From: Aquimarina megaterium XH134
GTDB taxonomy: Bacteria > Bacteroidota > Bacteroidia > Flavobacteriales > Flavobacteriaceae
Assembly (NCBI RefSeq): GCF_000520975.1
Contig: NZ_JACB01000003.1
Location: 434,001 to 498,000 of the forward strand
Reading direction: 5' to 3'
DNA: 64,000 bases
The position numbers and the translations under genes are program-made. Position 1 is the first letter of the stretch, and each line of letters opens with the position of its first letter. The notes under the pieces are model-generated. The model was not told the origin of the DNA, did not search any database, and saw nothing but the letters and a program-made list of their open reading frames with translations. Shown here piece after piece: positions 1 through 9,384 of the stretch.

Positions 1-137
1 GAGTTTTTCATTTTAAGAGTATTTTGGTTATGCCTTACTTTGTTTTTAGGAGTGTTCAGGTCAAATTATTCTCCTTTTTCATAAAAATACTTACTAATAT
101 TTATTTTATTTCGATTAAGTATCCCAAATACTTTTAT

Positions 138-179
138 ACTTCTAAAAAAATAGGGGGATTTACCTCTTTTTTTAGAAGT
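138..179. terminator. Perfect 13-bp hairpin upstream of the patatin gene
   Basis: Arms at 138-150 and 167-179 are exact reverse complements (ACTTCTAAAAAAA), with a 16-nt loop. The A and T runs in the arms would give a terminator-like stem for transcripts from either side. It probably ends the gene lying before the window. The rest of 1-264 holds no convincing gene: the only long reading frame there (24-218) has no recognisable protein features. Confidence 0.5.
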
Positions 180-264
180 AGATTTTTATTAAATTTAAAT
201 ACTTCAATCGTCTTGTAATATCACCCTGATTTTATAGTAACAGCAATAAAAAGTAATTTCTAAA

Positions 265-1818
265 ATGAGTATACAAAAACAAATCATGGGGGGATTTTCT
301 ACTACATCTAATATTTCCCTACATGATGAAGAAAATATAAAAAGAACAACTCGTTTTTTTACTACAGCAAATGAAATTTTAGAAAACGCAATCAATGACC
401 CGCAACGCAAATTAAAGAATAAATTTACTGCTGATGGTCTTATAAAAAAAGAGCTCATATCTGATGCTACTGTTCATGATAATTATGCAGGAAAACCTAT
501 AGAAAGACCAGTTGTCGATTTGGTTCAACAGGGTGGTGGAATGTATGGGATTGCATTATTAGGGTATACTTATATTATGGAAAAAATAGGTATTCGTTTT
601 TATAGTCATGGAGGAACAAGTGCTGGAGCAATCAATGCTTTATTTTTGGCATCTATTCCTAATGCTATATATGACGAAGATTCAAAATTTCAATATAATG
701 ATAAACCACATCAAGCTACTAAGTCTGAAATCCTTACACATATCATTGCAAATACAGATTTTAGTAAGTTCATGGAGAAAAATGGAATAATAGGGTGGTT
801 ACAGCAAAAATTACTTAGAAACTACAAGTCTATTATTTTAAAACTTTTTTTAGGTGTTTTTTCTATTGGGTTTCTTGTAGGGATATATGGCCTTTTTGGT
901 ATTGTTTTTAATATTGCAAACGGAGTCTCGGGAACAGAACTTCGACTTTTTGATTTTATAATAGGAACGCTAAATGTAGCTGCGCTTTTGCTATTTATTT
1001 ATATCCTTTTTGTAAAAATATTAGACAAGGATTTTGGTATTAACACTGGGGAAAGATTTTATAGTTGGGCAGAAAATCTTCTATTATCTATAGAAATAGA
1101 AACTAAAAATGATCTTACAAAAAGAATGGAACAGGTGCAATTGGTTAAAGCTAAAAAAGGTGATAAACCGCGATTAGTACTAATTACTTCTAATTTAACT
1201 CATAATCGTATTGTAAAATTTCCTGAGAGAGCAGATGATTACTGGACTACTCCTGGAAATATAAAACCTGCAGCATTTTTAAGAGCAACGATGTCGATTC
1301 CTTTTATTTATAAAAATTTTACTCCGGGTAAAAAGCACTACAAAAATGAAAAGAATGTAGAAAATTTAGTAAAACTTAATGCAAGGTTTGTAGATGGAGG
1401 GATGCTCTCTAATTTTCCTATTCGCGAATTTCATAGAAAAGACAATGTTGTGCCAAGATTTCCAACCTTTGGTGTTCTTCTTAGTGAGAGAATAGTGGGT
1501 GATCAAAAAGAAAATAAAGATCCAGCAAAAAACATAAAACCACTAGAAGATATTACTTTAATTGGATATGTCACATCTTTCATAAGTACATTCAGAAATT
1601 TTTATGATAATGATTTTCTATTTAATAATAGAGAAATCGAGAAAAGGGTAGTGACAGTAGATACAAAAGATCATAATTGGTTAGACTTTTGGATGGATGA
1701 TGTAGAAAAAGCAAAGCTATTTAATAAAGGTGTTGATGCTGCAATTAGGCAAATTGAACAATTTGACTGGAAAACCTATAAAGATATACGTGAAGAAAAA
1801 ATTAAAAACCTGAATTAA
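265..1818 (+). CDS. Patatin-like phospholipase with central membrane segment
   Basis: This 517-residue protein has the patatin lipase signature: a glycine-rich oxyanion loop (QQGGGMYG, residues 88-95), the nucleophile elbow GGTSAGA with Ser119, and the second dyad residue Asp377 in VDGGMLSNFP. Patatins are acyl hydrolases that use a Ser-Asp dyad on phospholipids. Two hydrophobic stretches near residues 188-220 and 228-253 lie between the two catalytic motifs, which is unusual and suggests the enzyme is anchored in the inner membrane. There is no signal peptide. Its stop codon overlaps the start of the next gene (TAATG), so the two are translationally coupled. The substrate is unknown. Confidence 0.85.
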   Translation: MSIQKQIMGGFSTTSNISLHDEENIKRTTRFFTTANEILENAINDPQRKLKNKFTADGLIKKELISDATVHDNYAGKPIERPVVDLVQQGGGMYGIALLGYTYIMEKIGIRFYSHGGTSAGAINALFLASIPNAIYDEDSKFQYNDKPHQATKSEILTHIIANTDFSKFMEKNGIIGWLQQKLLRNYKSIILKLFLGVFSIGFLVGIYGLFGIVFNIANGVSGTELRLFDFIIGTLNVAALLLFIYILFVKILDKDFGINTGERFYSWAENLLLSIEIETKNDLTKRMEQVQLVKAKKGDKPRLVLITSNLTHNRIVKFPERADDYWTTPGNIKPAAFLRATMSIPFIYKNFTPGKKHYKNEKNVENLVKLNARFVDGGMLSNFPIREFHRKDNVVPRFPTFGVLLSERIVGDQKENKDPAKNIKPLEDITLIGYVTSFISTFRNFYDNDFLFNNREIEKRVVTVDTKDHNWLDFWMDDVEKAKLFNKGVDAAIRQIEQFDWKTYKDIREEKIKNLN

Positions 1819-2357
1819 TGAAAAAGCTAAAATTTTATAGTAACCTATGGAAAATCAGTGTAGTACTAGTTGTGATATTAGGTGTCTTGTTTGCGTATAT
1901 TCCATCAATACAAGTAGAGAATCTTATCAATATTCAATTTTCTAATTCTTTAATAGAGTTTAATGAATTAGTAAAAAAACCACTGTATTTCGAGAATAAT
2001 ACATATTATGATTTTGTTTTTATTATAGCATATTCATTTCTTTTCTATTATTCGTTGCGAGTTTTTGAGAACACTTTAAGCTTAACACTTAGCCCTTGGT
2101 TTTTTATTATTTGTTTTATCCCTGGGATATTTGATAGTATAGAAAATATATCTGGTTTGTATTTAGTGGATTTGATTGGTAATAGCACTAGTAAAAATAC
2201 ATCCAATATTTTTTCTGTTTTTTATTGGTTTGTTAGGCTGAAATGGGTTTTTGTGATCTTCTTTATATTAATGACAGTAACGATTTCACTTTATTATTTT
2301 GTATTAACTATGGAAAGATGGATCGAGATTCTTTTTTTTACTAAAAAAGCAAAGTGA
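1818..2357 (+). CDS. Four-helix membrane protein coupled to patatin
   Basis: I do not recognise the family. The 179 residues contain four strongly hydrophobic segments (about residues 12-30, 54-75, 88-108 and 128-165), and the C-terminus is basic, so this is an integral inner-membrane protein. The start codon overlaps the patatin stop by one base, which points to co-translation and probably a physical or functional partnership with the membrane-associated lipase. A strong hairpin follows 41 bases after the stop. No catalytic motif is visible. Confidence 0.65.
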   Translation: MKKLKFYSNLWKISVVLVVILGVLFAYIPSIQVENLINIQFSNSLIEFNELVKKPLYFENNTYYDFVFIIAYSFLFYYSLRVFENTLSLTLSPWFFIICFIPGIFDSIENISGLYLVDLIGNSTSKNTSNIFSVFYWFVRLKWVFVIFFILMTVTISLYYFVLTMERWIEILFFTKKAK

Positions 2358-2398
2358 TTAAATATCTTTTGTCTACAAATATTAACACCGAATCTCAT

Positions 2399-2430
2399 AT
2401 CAAAAATACCTTTTTATTGGTATTTTTGAT
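2399..2430 (+). terminator. Rho-independent-type terminator after the patatin pair
   Basis: The 12-bp arms at 2399-2410 and 2419-2430 (ATCAAAAATACC and its complement) are perfect, with an 8-nt loop. The stem is AT-rich and the 3' arm carries five T residues. It separates the patatin pair from the three following genes. Confidence 0.65.
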
Positions 2431-2491
2431 GTAATACACTGAAAACAGTCTATTAAATTAAGAACCAACTACAAAATATAAATATATAACC

Positions 2492-2842
2492 ATGAAAACA
2501 TTTAAAATGAGTACTAATTCTGAGGTAAAACTTAATGTAAAAATTAGTACCGAAGCCTTGGTAGGTACCAATGTTAAATTAGATAGTAAGATCCTAAAAA
2601 AGAGTAGCACATACAACTTCTCTACCAACTTAGGTAATAGTACTGATATCATAAATAAAAAACTTAATGTAGTAACAAATTGCTTTGTAACCGATGAAAA
2701 TATTGATCCAATCTTAGAAAATACTGTTTTTAAGATTACTCTAAAAGATGATGGCAATGAACAAAGTTATGAAGGTAAAAAACTGAAAATTGATGATGAG
2801 TTTTTCATTGTTTTTATTGTTGTTGAACTAGTAAAAAATTAA
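2492..2842 (+). CDS. Small hypothetical beta-rich protein
   Basis: The protein has 116 residues with no signal peptide, membrane segment or motif that I can name. Alternating hydrophobic and polar residues (VKLNVKIS, NVKLDSKIL, NTVFKITLKD) suggest a beta-sandwich or strand-rich fold. The next gene begins 4 bases after its stop, so the two are in one transcript. The function is unknown. The context of a patatin lipase upstream and a secreted protein downstream suggests an envelope-related locus. Confidence 0.55.
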   Translation: MKTFKMSTNSEVKLNVKISTEALVGTNVKLDSKILKKSSTYNFSTNLGNSTDIINKKLNVVTNCFVTDENIDPILENTVFKITLKDDGNEQSYEGKKLKIDDEFFIVFIVVELVKN

Positions 2843-2846
2843 AACA

Positions 2847-3983
2847 ATGAACCACAAATCTATCTTATATATAATTCTATGTGTATGTCTATCATTTTCT
2901 GGTTGGACACAAGAAGGCAAAACGGATCAAAACCTGAGCGATTTTACAATGAGTAATCCAAGTTCTCCTGCGTTTTTATTAGTAGGAGAATCTCCAACAG
3001 AAATTTATACACCTACTAATCTTAAAGCATTAGCACTACACGTATTCAATAACTTTGGAGAAAGCTTTTCTATAGAAGTAGCTCCTTACTTTTTTATCAA
3101 TCGAAAGAGTAAGAACAGAACATACTATAAATATATTGGTATAGAAGAGGATCAAACCACAGGAGAGGTAAAGCAAAAACCTTTTAGAGGATTAAACACA
3201 ACAACTTTATCTTTTGCTTATGTTGATAAAGAATTTGAAGGTATTGTAGGTAAAAGAAAAACTTATGCGGTAGGATTACGTACAACTTTGTTACGTTTTT
3301 ATGATAAGGACAAAATATACGAAGAAGCAAAAAAAGTTGGTGATATTCTTAAAAATCTTGATAATCCTCCTGTTGATGTATTAGCAGATGCTAGCGGAGA
3401 TGATCCTGTAAAACGAGCAATAGCAGAGAAAGCCATTATCGAGCATTATAAAAAAGAAAAAGAGAGAATACGCCCAAAATTAAAAGAGTTTAAAAAGACA
3501 GTTAAACCCTATGTTAGTGTAGATGGCGCTATTGGATATAGCGCATTGTTTAAGGGAGATAAAATAGATTCTGGTACTGCTAATCGTCTTGGGAGCTGGA
3601 TTACAGGACAAGGAAGTTTGGTTCTAAATGAAGGATCAGATAGTGAACGAAATAACTATCTAAATGTACTAGTAACTGCCAGGTATATTGAGGATGAATT
3701 TAATATTGATGCAAATGACCAATTCTTTAAAACGTTTTATCGGGATCTGGGAGCAAAAGTAGAACTTGAAATAGATCGATTTTCACTGGCATACGAATAT
3801 ATTTCTCGTAGCGGAAGCATAAATAGTGAACGTTCTGTAGGGACTTTAAAATACACGCTTTCGAAAGATATTACATTGATTGGTGGCTTTGGAAAAGATT
3901 TCCCTGTAGATGATAATTTGGTTACTGTATTTGGAATAAATTGGGGAGTAAATTTTGGAGGTAAAGTTGCTATGAAAGAATAA
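2847..3983 (+). CDS. Secreted, probably outer-membrane barrel protein
   Basis: This 378-residue protein starts with a clear Sec signal peptide (hydrophobic segment 5-17, likely cleavage after GWTQ). The mature part has amphipathic strands typical of Bacteroidota outer-membrane proteins, for example KTYAVGLRTTLLRFYDK, and C-terminal strands with repeating Gly/aromatic alternation. A lysine/glutamate-rich stretch around residues 160-220 looks helical and interrupts the strand pattern, perhaps a large loop or periplasmic insert. The gene is co-transcribed with the small upstream gene. No family name can be assigned with confidence. Confidence 0.6.
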   Translation: MNHKSILYIILCVCLSFSGWTQEGKTDQNLSDFTMSNPSSPAFLLVGESPTEIYTPTNLKALALHVFNNFGESFSIEVAPYFFINRKSKNRTYYKYIGIEEDQTTGEVKQKPFRGLNTTTLSFAYVDKEFEGIVGKRKTYAVGLRTTLLRFYDKDKIYEEAKKVGDILKNLDNPPVDVLADASGDDPVKRAIAEKAIIEHYKKEKERIRPKLKEFKKTVKPYVSVDGAIGYSALFKGDKIDSGTANRLGSWITGQGSLVLNEGSDSERNNYLNVLVTARYIEDEFNIDANDQFFKTFYRDLGAKVELEIDRFSLAYEYISRSGSINSERSVGTLKYTLSKDITLIGGFGKDFPVDDNLVTVFGINWGVNFGGKVAMKE

Positions 3984-4049
3984 TGATTATAATAACTACT
4001 ACAAATCGCAAGTAATCAATTTTTTTAATAAAAAAAGAAGTAAAACCCT

Positions 4050-4415
4050 ATGAATACTGTACACCAGTTAATTCAAACTATTGATTCTGCAATTGCCAGT
4101 ATCCAAAATCGTGATGATTATAAAGTTATAAAGTTTAATGCAGAGGGAAATGAATTAACAGCCTCAGAAGTTGTTAATTACTTTAATCAACTTAAACAAG
4201 CTGCTTTGGTATCACAAGAAACCCCAAAAAACATATCGAATACTCAATTACAAGAGGCTTCTATAATTACAACTACCATTATCAAAAGTAACAAGTTAAT
4301 AATATCTGATGGGCAACTAGATCTTAATCGTACAATTTCTCCAAGCTCTGCAATAGAAGAAAATGTAACCTTACAAGCTATGCTTACTGCTATTCTAGAC
4401 TATAAAAATGTATAA
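4050..4415 (+). CDS. Small hypothetical protein
   Basis: The 121 residues are mostly alpha-helical by composition, with no signal peptide or membrane segment. The gene lies 66 bases behind the secreted barrel gene and in the same direction, so it is probably the last gene of this hypothetical cluster. I recognise no family and propose no function. Confidence 0.5.
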   Translation: MNTVHQLIQTIDSAIASIQNRDDYKVIKFNAEGNELTASEVVNYFNQLKQAALVSQETPKNISNTQLQEASIITTTIIKSNKLIISDGQLDLNRTISPSSAIEENVTLQAMLTAILDYKNV

Positions 4416-4612
4416 CCTTAAGTTTCTACATATAATTTTTAGTACTACTCATTCATAGAGATAAAAGGTAATGTGAAATGTGTTGTTTTAGAACAATAAA
4501 TGAGTCTGGAAACTAATAATTATATTTTTTTTATACATTTTTCACATTTTATAATCTAAATTGTGGCAACAATTTTAAAAGAGGCTTATTAAAAACTAAT
4601 TTTAAATACTTT

Positions 4613-6787
4613 ATGAAAACTAAATTCATTTATTCACTTCTAATTTTTACAATGTTTTTTATGGCATGTAATACAGAAAAAAAACCTGATTTAGAACCCT
4701 ATGAATCCATTGAAGCTCCTGTAGCCAAAAAGGTTGCCGAAGAGTTAAAAGCGCACGGAGATACACGTATTGATAATTACTTTTGGATGCGTCTAAGTGA
4801 TAAGCAAAAAAATGCTGAAACATCCGATGCGCAGACTCAGGATGTACTGGATTATCTTAATGCAGAGAACCATTACAAGGATGAGGCAATGAAACATACA
4901 GAAGGTTTGCAGAAAAAACTGTATGATGAAATTGTAGGGCGTATTAAAAAAGACGACTCTTCTGTTCCTTATAATGATAATGGTTACTCGTATTATACTC
5001 GATATGAAAAAGGCATGGATTATGCTTTATACTGTCGTAAGAAATTAGAAGACAATGGTAAAGAAGAAATTATGCTTAATGGACCAGAACTGGCAAAAGA
5101 TCATGCTTACTATGCTATAGGAGGTCGATCTGTAAGTCCGGATAATAAACTTTTGGCCTATAGTGTAGATACCGTTTCACGACGTCGTTATGTAGTTTAT
5201 TTTAAGAACTTAGAGTCAGGAGAAATACTTTCTGATGAACTTAAAAATACAGGAGGAGGAGCTGTGTGGGCAAATGATAATAAAACTGTTTTTTATGCTT
5301 CTAAAGACCCTGTAACACTTAGACAAGATAAAATATATAAACATGTATTAGGAACAGATCAATCTGAAGATGAGTTAGTTTTTCATGAAAAAGATGAAAC
5401 TTTTAGCTGTTTTATATTTAAATCTAGATCCGATAAATATCTTATGATTGGTAGTAATCAGACGCTATCTACAGAGTATCAATATTTAGATGCCAATACT
5501 CCTAATGATGAATGGAAGATCATTCAGCCTAGAGAAAGAGATTTAGAATATGGTGTTGATCATTATGATGGTCATTTTTATATAAGAACGAATCTTGATG
5601 CTAAGAATTTTCGTTTAGTAAAAACACCCGTAACAGCTACTACTAAGGAAAACTGGGTAGATGTTATTCCACATCGCGAAGATATTCTACTACAAGGCTT
5701 TGTGCTTTTTAAAGAACATTTGGTTTTACAAGAACGTGTTAATGGATTACGTACTATTCGTATTATGAAATGGAATGGAGATAATGATCATTATATCGAG
5801 TTTAATGATCCGGCATATGTGTCATATCCTACTACTAATCTAGATTTTGATACCAATATTTTACGATATGGATACACCTCTTTAACGACTCCTAATAGTA
5901 CTATCGAGTATAATATGGATACTAAGGAACGAAAAGTATTAAAAGAAGAAGAAGTAGTAGACCCAAATTTTTCTAAAGACAACTATGTATCAGAACGTCT
6001 TTATGCAACAGCAAGAGATGGTGTAAAAGTTCCTATTTCTTTAGTATATAAAAAGGGGGTACAAAGAAATGCTAATACTCCTTTGTTACTCTACTCTTAT
6101 GGCTCATACGGAAGCAGTACTGAGCCATTTTTTAGATCTAACAGACTTAGTTTATTAGATAGAGGTTTTGTATATGCCATGGCGCATATTAGAGGAGGAC
6201 AGGAAATGGGAAGGCATTGGTATGAAGATGGAAAGCTACTTAAAAAGAAAAATACATTTACCGATTTTATTGATTGTGGAGAATTTTTGGTAAAAGAAGG
6301 TTTTACAAGTGCAGAACATATGTATGCAATGGGTGGTAGTGCCGGTGGTTTATTGATGGGAGCTGTGTTAAATATGAAACCCGAACTATGGAACGGTGTT
6401 GTAGCAGCTGTACCATTTGTTGATGTAGTCTCTACTATGATGGACGAAACTATACCGCTAACCACTTTTGAATTTGATGAGTGGGGAAATCCTAAGAATA
6501 AAGAATATTATGAGTATATGAAATCGTACTCTCCGTATGATAATGTTGAAGCAAAAGCATATCCAAATATGTTGATCACAACAGGATATTGGGATAGCCA
6601 GGTACAATATTGGGAACCTGCAAAGTGGATTGCTAAATTGCGTGAATTGAAAACCGATGATAATCTCCTTATCATGGATTGTGATATGGAAACAGGTCAC
6701 GGAGGTGCTTCAGGACGTTTTCAACGTTACAAACGTACTGCTCTTTCTTATGCCTTTATGATGGATCTTGAAGGAATGAAGGAATAA
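4613..6787 (+). CDS. ptrB: Oligopeptidase B-type S9 serine peptidase, lipoprotein
   Basis: The 724-residue protein begins with a lipoprotein signal (FFMAC lipobox, Cys about residue 19), so it sits in the envelope rather than the cytosol, unlike the E. coli enzyme. It has the two-domain layout of family S9A: an N-terminal beta-propeller (about residues 90-440) and a C-terminal alpha/beta hydrolase. The triad is visible as Ser576 in GGSAGG, Asp661 in GYWDSQV and His696 in GHGG. Oligopeptidase B cleaves short peptides after basic residues; the FEFDEWGNP segment is typical of this subfamily. The gene is monocistronic, with a strong terminator 20 bases downstream. Confidence 0.9.
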   Translation: MKTKFIYSLLIFTMFFMACNTEKKPDLEPYESIEAPVAKKVAEELKAHGDTRIDNYFWMRLSDKQKNAETSDAQTQDVLDYLNAENHYKDEAMKHTEGLQKKLYDEIVGRIKKDDSSVPYNDNGYSYYTRYEKGMDYALYCRKKLEDNGKEEIMLNGPELAKDHAYYAIGGRSVSPDNKLLAYSVDTVSRRRYVVYFKNLESGEILSDELKNTGGGAVWANDNKTVFYASKDPVTLRQDKIYKHVLGTDQSEDELVFHEKDETFSCFIFKSRSDKYLMIGSNQTLSTEYQYLDANTPNDEWKIIQPRERDLEYGVDHYDGHFYIRTNLDAKNFRLVKTPVTATTKENWVDVIPHREDILLQGFVLFKEHLVLQERVNGLRTIRIMKWNGDNDHYIEFNDPAYVSYPTTNLDFDTNILRYGYTSLTTPNSTIEYNMDTKERKVLKEEEVVDPNFSKDNYVSERLYATARDGVKVPISLVYKKGVQRNANTPLLLYSYGSYGSSTEPFFRSNRLSLLDRGFVYAMAHIRGGQEMGRHWYEDGKLLKKKNTFTDFIDCGEFLVKEGFTSAEHMYAMGGSAGGLLMGAVLNMKPELWNGVVAAVPFVDVVSTMMDETIPLTTFEFDEWGNPKNKEYYEYMKSYSPYDNVEAKAYPNMLITTGYWDSQVQYWEPAKWIAKLRELKTDDNLLIMDCDMETGHGGASGRFQRYKRTALSYAFMMDLEGMKE

Positions 6788-6806
6788 ATATTATAGTAAA
6801 TAAAAA

Positions 6807-6846
6807 CAAAAGCCAGTAAGAACACATTCTTACTGGCTTTTGTTTT
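6807..6846 (+). terminator. Strong rho-independent terminator
   Basis: A perfect 16-bp stem (6807-6822 pairing with 6827-6842, core GCCAGTAAGAA) has a 4-nt CACA loop and is followed by T residues. It terminates the oligopeptidase gene. Confidence 0.9.
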
Positions 6847-7037
6847 CATCTTTATTTTATAATTATAAAGAAACCAAAAGATTATCTATATGATATAAAT
6901 ACCGTTATAGAATATACTCTAACATTAATAAAAAAATGTAATGTGCATCACATAAAAAATATGGTGTAAGAGAAAAAAGGTGTTAAAGTTTGTGTTAAAA
7001 ACAACTGTGCTGCAGATAACGTATTACTCTAAATAGA

Positions 7038-7045
7038 TACTTTTG
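7038..7045 (+). promoter_or_regulatory. TAnnTTTG-type -7 box
   Basis: TACTTTTG matches the Bacteroidota -7 consensus TAnnTTTG. I see no good TTG -33 element at the usual spacing, and the box ends only 8 bases before the annotated ATG at 7054. The transcript would therefore be nearly leaderless, or this match is chance. Confidence 0.3.
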
Positions 7046-7053
7046 TTCATACA

Positions 7054-7428
7054 ATGAATCTTTCCTTAGTTAAATATTATTCATTTAGAGTATTAATAAC
7101 TCTGGTATCTGCACTTTTTTTAGGTAATAAAGCTAATGCAGATACTATTTCTCATGACAATTTAGTAATCGAATCTTTTTCTATACATAGTATAGATAAT
7201 GAAACAGACTATGAGCATGATGGTCAAACGTTTATCGATAGCCTGGACTTAAATGAACTTGAAGACAGGGAAGAGGAAGAAGAATATGGGAAAAGCGCTT
7301 TTTGTGCATTTCAAGACAAAAAGATTATTACTAAAAACAATGATAATTTTAATCAAAAAAAATATCAATTTCCCACTGCAAAAGGCAAATACTATATTCT
7401 GTACTGCTGCCTAAAAGTATATTCATAA
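7054..7428 (+). CDS. Small secreted acidic protein, hypothetical
   Basis: The 124 residues have a predicted signal peptide (hydrophobic segment about residues 12-24, then NKANA as cleavage site). The mature protein is acidic, with a run DREEEEEYG near residue 83, and contains three cysteines. I recognise no family. It lies 82 bases before a DUF2490-like gene and the carbonic anhydrase, all in one direction, so it may belong to the same transcription unit. Confidence 0.5.
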   Translation: MNLSLVKYYSFRVLITLVSALFLGNKANADTISHDNLVIESFSIHSIDNETDYEHDGQTFIDSLDLNELEDREEEEEYGKSAFCAFQDKKIITKNNDNFNQKKYQFPTAKGKYYILYCCLKVYS

Positions 7429-7510
7429 AGTTATTATTTATAAGTCTTAAATGTTAGGAATTAACTTTTGTTAGTTCCCGATTTTGATATTTAATTTTAA
7501 TAATAATATT

Positions 7511-8218
7511 GTGAAATATATAAAAATCATACTGTTTATTATTCCAATAACAGTATTTAGTCAAAACCCGACTACAGAAAAAAGCTATAGTTCCTGGAGT
7601 TCTCTAATTATCGATTATACTATAAACAATAAGGTATATATAAAAAATGAAGCTCATTTTAGGCGAACAGACTTTTTAAAAAATTGGCAACAAATATTAA
7701 TTAGACCATCTATACATTATAAATTCAATACAACTCTGGATTTTGGAATTGGCTATAGTTTTGCTAAGAATTATAGGGCTACGCATAATTTTAATGAAAA
7801 CAATGTTTGGGAACAGGTAACATTATCTCATACATCAGGAAATTCCAATTTCAAACATCGATTTAGATTTGAACAACGTTTCATTGAACAGTTTGTAGAA
7901 GTAACTCCTAATGTTTTCAAAGCAAATGAAACAGATTATAAAATGCGATATAGATATCGTTTTACATTTCAGATTCCTTTGTTTACAGTATATAATAATA
8001 CAAAAATAAAAGCAGCTGTTTTTGATGAAATATGGTTGAATACAGATTCGGGGATTGTTCCTAAATCTTTAAATCAAAACTGGTTTTATGTTGGAATATC
8101 CTATCCAATATTAAAAAACACATCTATAGGGCTAGGCTATATGAATGATTATATACCAACAGCAGATCATTTTAGAAGTAACCAGATTTTACAAACAACA
8201 CTTAAGTTTCACATTTAA
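7511..8218 (+). CDS. DUF2490-like outer-membrane protein
   Basis: I chose the GTG at 7511 because it gives a clean signal peptide (KYIKIILFIIPITVFSQ). A TTG at 7484 would add nine residues that disturb it. The mature part (about 215 residues) shows the WSSLIIDYTINNKVYIKNEAHFRR-type strand pattern and the arginine-rich R-R-F/Y strands typical of DUF2490, a beta-barrel family of unknown function common in Bacteroidota. It lies 11 bases upstream of the carbonic anhydrase, so the two are almost certainly co-expressed. Confidence 0.7.
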   Translation: MKYIKIILFIIPITVFSQNPTTEKSYSSWSSLIIDYTINNKVYIKNEAHFRRTDFLKNWQQILIRPSIHYKFNTTLDFGIGYSFAKNYRATHNFNENNVWEQVTLSHTSGNSNFKHRFRFEQRFIEQFVEVTPNVFKANETDYKMRYRYRFTFQIPLFTVYNNTKIKAAVFDEIWLNTDSGIVPKSLNQNWFYVGISYPILKNTSIGLGYMNDYIPTADHFRSNQILQTTLKFHI

Positions 8219-8229
8219 AGATAAAAGAA

Positions 8230-9060
8230 ATGAAAACCACTAATAATACAGTATTTATAGCTGTAATTACGGCTATAATAGTATCCTCTTGTACGAATAC
8301 AAAAGAAAAAATTAAAAGAGAGCATTCTATAGAAGTTGTTAAAGGAAAAACTACTTCGACAACTAATCACGTAAAAAAACATTGGAGTTATGTAGGGGAA
8401 ACAAGTCCAGAACATTGGGCAGAAATTGAAAAGAATTCAGAATGTGGAGGAAAGTATCAATCTCCTATAAATATTGTGAGTTTAGATGCAATCGTCGATA
8501 CTAATTTAAAGCCTTTAGCTATTCATTATGTATCAAATACCAAAATACATGATGTAGTTAATAATGGTCACTCCATTCAATATAATTTTGAAGAAGGAGA
8601 TTATCTTATATATCACAATGAAAAATATGATTTGAAACAAATTCATTTTCACGAATCTTCAGAACATACCATAAATGGTATTAGATATCCGATAGTGATA
8701 CATATGGTACATACCAATTCTAAAGGCGAATACTTAGTGCTTGCTGTAATGGCAAAAGAAGGTCAAACCAGCGCTCCTTTTAGGTTTTTAGAAAGCTATT
8801 TGCCTCTTAGAAAAGGAGAAACTAAAACTATAGGAAAACCATTTAATCTTAGTTATAATCTTCCTAAAAATAAAGGATATTATACCTATATAGGATCATT
8901 AACCACACCACCATGTACTCAAGGTGTAAACTGGGTCATTTTTAAAGAACCCATCACAATATCTTTAGAACAAGTAAATATCTTAAGAGATCTGATGCCT
9001 TTAAATAATTATAGAAATGAACAACCATTAAATGGAAGAGAAGTGAAAATGACAAAATAA
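8230..9060 (+). CDS. Alpha-class carbonic anhydrase, lipoprotein
   Basis: This 276-residue enzyme carries the alpha-carbonic anhydrase signature. Zinc ligands His139 and His141 lie in QIHFHESSEH and His158 in IHMVH. The N-terminal HWSY and QSPINI motifs and the GSLTTPPCTQGVNW segment are also present. It interconverts CO2 and bicarbonate. A lipobox ending at Cys21 (IVSSC) places it in the periplasm or on the outer membrane. A lysine-rich linker of about 30 residues precedes the enzyme domain. It follows the barrel gene closely, so the pair may handle inorganic carbon or pH at the cell surface. Confidence 0.93.
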   Translation: MKTTNNTVFIAVITAIIVSSCTNTKEKIKREHSIEVVKGKTTSTTNHVKKHWSYVGETSPEHWAEIEKNSECGGKYQSPINIVSLDAIVDTNLKPLAIHYVSNTKIHDVVNNGHSIQYNFEEGDYLIYHNEKYDLKQIHFHESSEHTINGIRYPIVIHMVHTNSKGEYLVLAVMAKEGQTSAPFRFLESYLPLRKGETKTIGKPFNLSYNLPKNKGYYTYIGSLTTPPCTQGVNWVIFKEPITISLEQVNILRDLMPLNNYRNEQPLNGREVKMTK

Positions 9061-9103
9061 TCGGGTCGAAATATAAAACAGAAAGGGACTTGTTATTATA
9101 GTA

Positions 9104-9166
9104 ATGAATGAGGCCAGAATCCATTTTTAGTAATATGCAAAATTGATGGATTCTGGCCTCATTCAT
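9104..9166. terminator. Perfect 21-bp inverted repeat
   Basis: Arms at 9104-9124 and 9146-9166 (core GAGGCCAGAATCC) are exact complements separated by 21 bases; with one bulged A the pairing extends a further 4 bp. It lies 44 bases behind the carbonic anhydrase stop. No T tract follows, so it may be a bidirectional terminator, an mRNA-stabilising hairpin or a small repeat element. The remainder of 9061-9384 contains no gene that I can support. Confidence 0.6.
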
Positions 9167-9384
9167 ACTAAAAGCTATAAATGAAGGTTATGAAATATAT
9201 CATGTACATATCGAGTGTAAAGCATTGAAAATTAAGTTTTTTATAAGAGTTGTATGTATAAAAACATGCTTTGTTTTTTGTATATTTATAAGTGGTTCAT
9301 TTCATTTCGTACTAATTAAGATTGTTTTTTTGATATAGATTAGATTGTCAGAAATATAATAGAATATTACAATGACCTTCGGAT

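Noticed and set aside
24-218. 64-codon frame at the left edge
   Set aside because: It overlaps a terminator-like hairpin, and its protein has no plausible domain or signal.
6458-6700. Minus-strand frames opposite the oligopeptidase gene
   Set aside because: They are antisense shadows of a well-supported coding region with intact catalytic motifs.
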